Source: Dimorphilus gyrociliatus (taxonomy: Eukaryota > Annelida > Polychaeta > Dinophilidae). Taken from it: a DNA stretch of 64,000 nt. The notes below the pieces were generated by a model. That model made no database searches, was not told the DNA's origin, and saw nothing but the letters and a program-made list of their open reading frames with translations. Positions within the stretch are counted from its first letter, which is position 1; each line of letters opens with the position of its first letter. The position numbers and the translations under genes were made by a program. Positions 63,373-64,000 of this stretch are shown piece after piece. The DNA lies in the NCBI GenBank assembly GCA_904063045.1, contig CAJFCJ010000002.1:4025891-4089890 (forward strand). Direction: 5' to 3'.

Positions 63373-63614
63373 AATTTTGGAACACCCTAAATTTTGATAG
63401 GCCAAATTTAAAATAACGGTCAAAAATGTTTTTTCCCACGAAAATAGTTTTTTTTGTCTAAATTTATATAGATAAAGAGTAATATTTACGTAATATTGAA
63501 AAAAAAATGGAGAAAATGATGATATTGGGAATATTATTAGCAAAATATTTTTCGTAATTTTCATCAATTTTTTCTTTATTTGGCCACGTTTCATAATTAT
63601 TGGAACAGACACTG
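63373..63614 (-). repeat. Possible Tc1-like terminal repeat with two direct repeats
   Basis: On the minus strand, cagtgtctgttccaataatt starts at 63614 and a related block, gggtgttccaaaatttatgc, starts near 63389. Both point left. The CAGTG start and two direct repeats about 225 bases apart recall IR/DR ends of Tc1-like elements. The partner end was not found. Confidence 0.35.
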
Positions 63615-63745
63615 GATATCCGGTTTGGCATTAAAAAAAACATTGTAAACTAAAATTTCTTGACTTATTCAATTCTCCAAGTTAAGTTTATCTATTATTG
63701 TCAATTTTAATTGTATTAGTTGATTTTTATTGTATTTATTTAACT

Positions 63746-64000
63746 ATGACGTGGAGTAAAGACATTTGGGATCTTGTACTAATGAAATATAAGGAAATAG
63801 GAAAATTAAGAGCAACAGCAAGGGTTTTGGGGATGGTACCATCATCAGTTAGCAATATTCTACGATACAATCCACTAGAATAGGAGAATAGGGGTCATCC
63901 AAAGAGACTTACAGAGAGAGAGACATTGGCAGGATGAAAAGAATAATAAGGAAATTGAAAATAAATAAGGAAACGGTGATAGCAGGAAAAATTTTACAGG
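63746..64000 (+). pseudogene. Decayed Tc1/mariner-like transposase, N-terminal part
   Basis: MTWSKDIWDLVLMKYKEIGK, then a helix-turn-helix-like segment (ARVLGMVPSSVSNILRY) as in the DNA-binding N-terminus of Tc1 transposases. A stop at 63881-63883 interrupts the frame. Past it the same frame continues with RGHPKRLTERE, the conserved linker of the family, and a frameshift near 63920 is needed to continue with RIIRKLKINK. One stop and one frameshift in 250 bases mark a dead copy. It runs off the window. Confidence 0.75.

Noticed and set aside
63289-63612. 107-codon minus-strand ORF
   Set aside because: Lies in the repeat-like stretch 63373-63614; more likely a translated transposon end than a gene.

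Overview
This is eukaryotic nuclear DNA from a small-genome animal. Genes carry GT-AG introns, most of them 60-135 nt, and the intergenic DNA is strongly AT-rich with (TA)n and (GA)n tracts. The gene set includes nicotinic-type receptor subunits, peptide GPCRs, an astacin protease, TRPM-like channels and a ciliary tubulin glycylase, which points to a ciliated bilaterian. A compact-genome spiralian, for example a meiofaunal annelid, is my best guess. That is inference; no sequence search was possible.

Layout. 1-16.5 kb is dense and mostly housekeeping: the 5' half of PRPF8 (-), two tandem nicotinic-like subunits (-), PIGV (-), a TIM14/DNAJC15-type J-protein (-), prohibitin (+), RCC1L (-), a small coiled-coil gene that needs splicing to be seen (-), and ZNF706 (+). 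16.5-31 kb is sparse and holds two related NPFF/SIFamide-like receptor genes with long introns. 31-45.7 kb looks like lineage-specific accessory DNA. It holds two intronless TRPM-like channels on opposite strands, a large secreted cysteine-rich protein with a C-terminal Ly6/uPAR-like module and a probable GPI tail between them, an orphan GPCR, and an astacin with C-type lectin and kringle domains. 47-57 kb holds a rolling-stone-like membrane gene, the TTLL3/8 glycylase and RhoA. 57.8-64 kb holds an unidentified membrane protein, a six-exon TMEM244/SYS1-like gene that no single long ORF reveals, an intronless cytochrome P450, and a decayed Tc1-like transposase running off the right edge.

Functional links. 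Housekeeping genes cover splicing (PRPF8), GPI-anchor synthesis (PIGV) and mitochondria (J-protein, prohibitin, RCC1L). Accessory genes are mostly cell-surface or sensory. I see no bacterial-style operon, CRISPR array, rRNA or tRNA. The most unusual items are the cysteine-rich/LU protein flanked by intronless TRPM-like genes, the astacin-lectin-kringle fusion, and the paired GPCRs with NRL in place of DRY.
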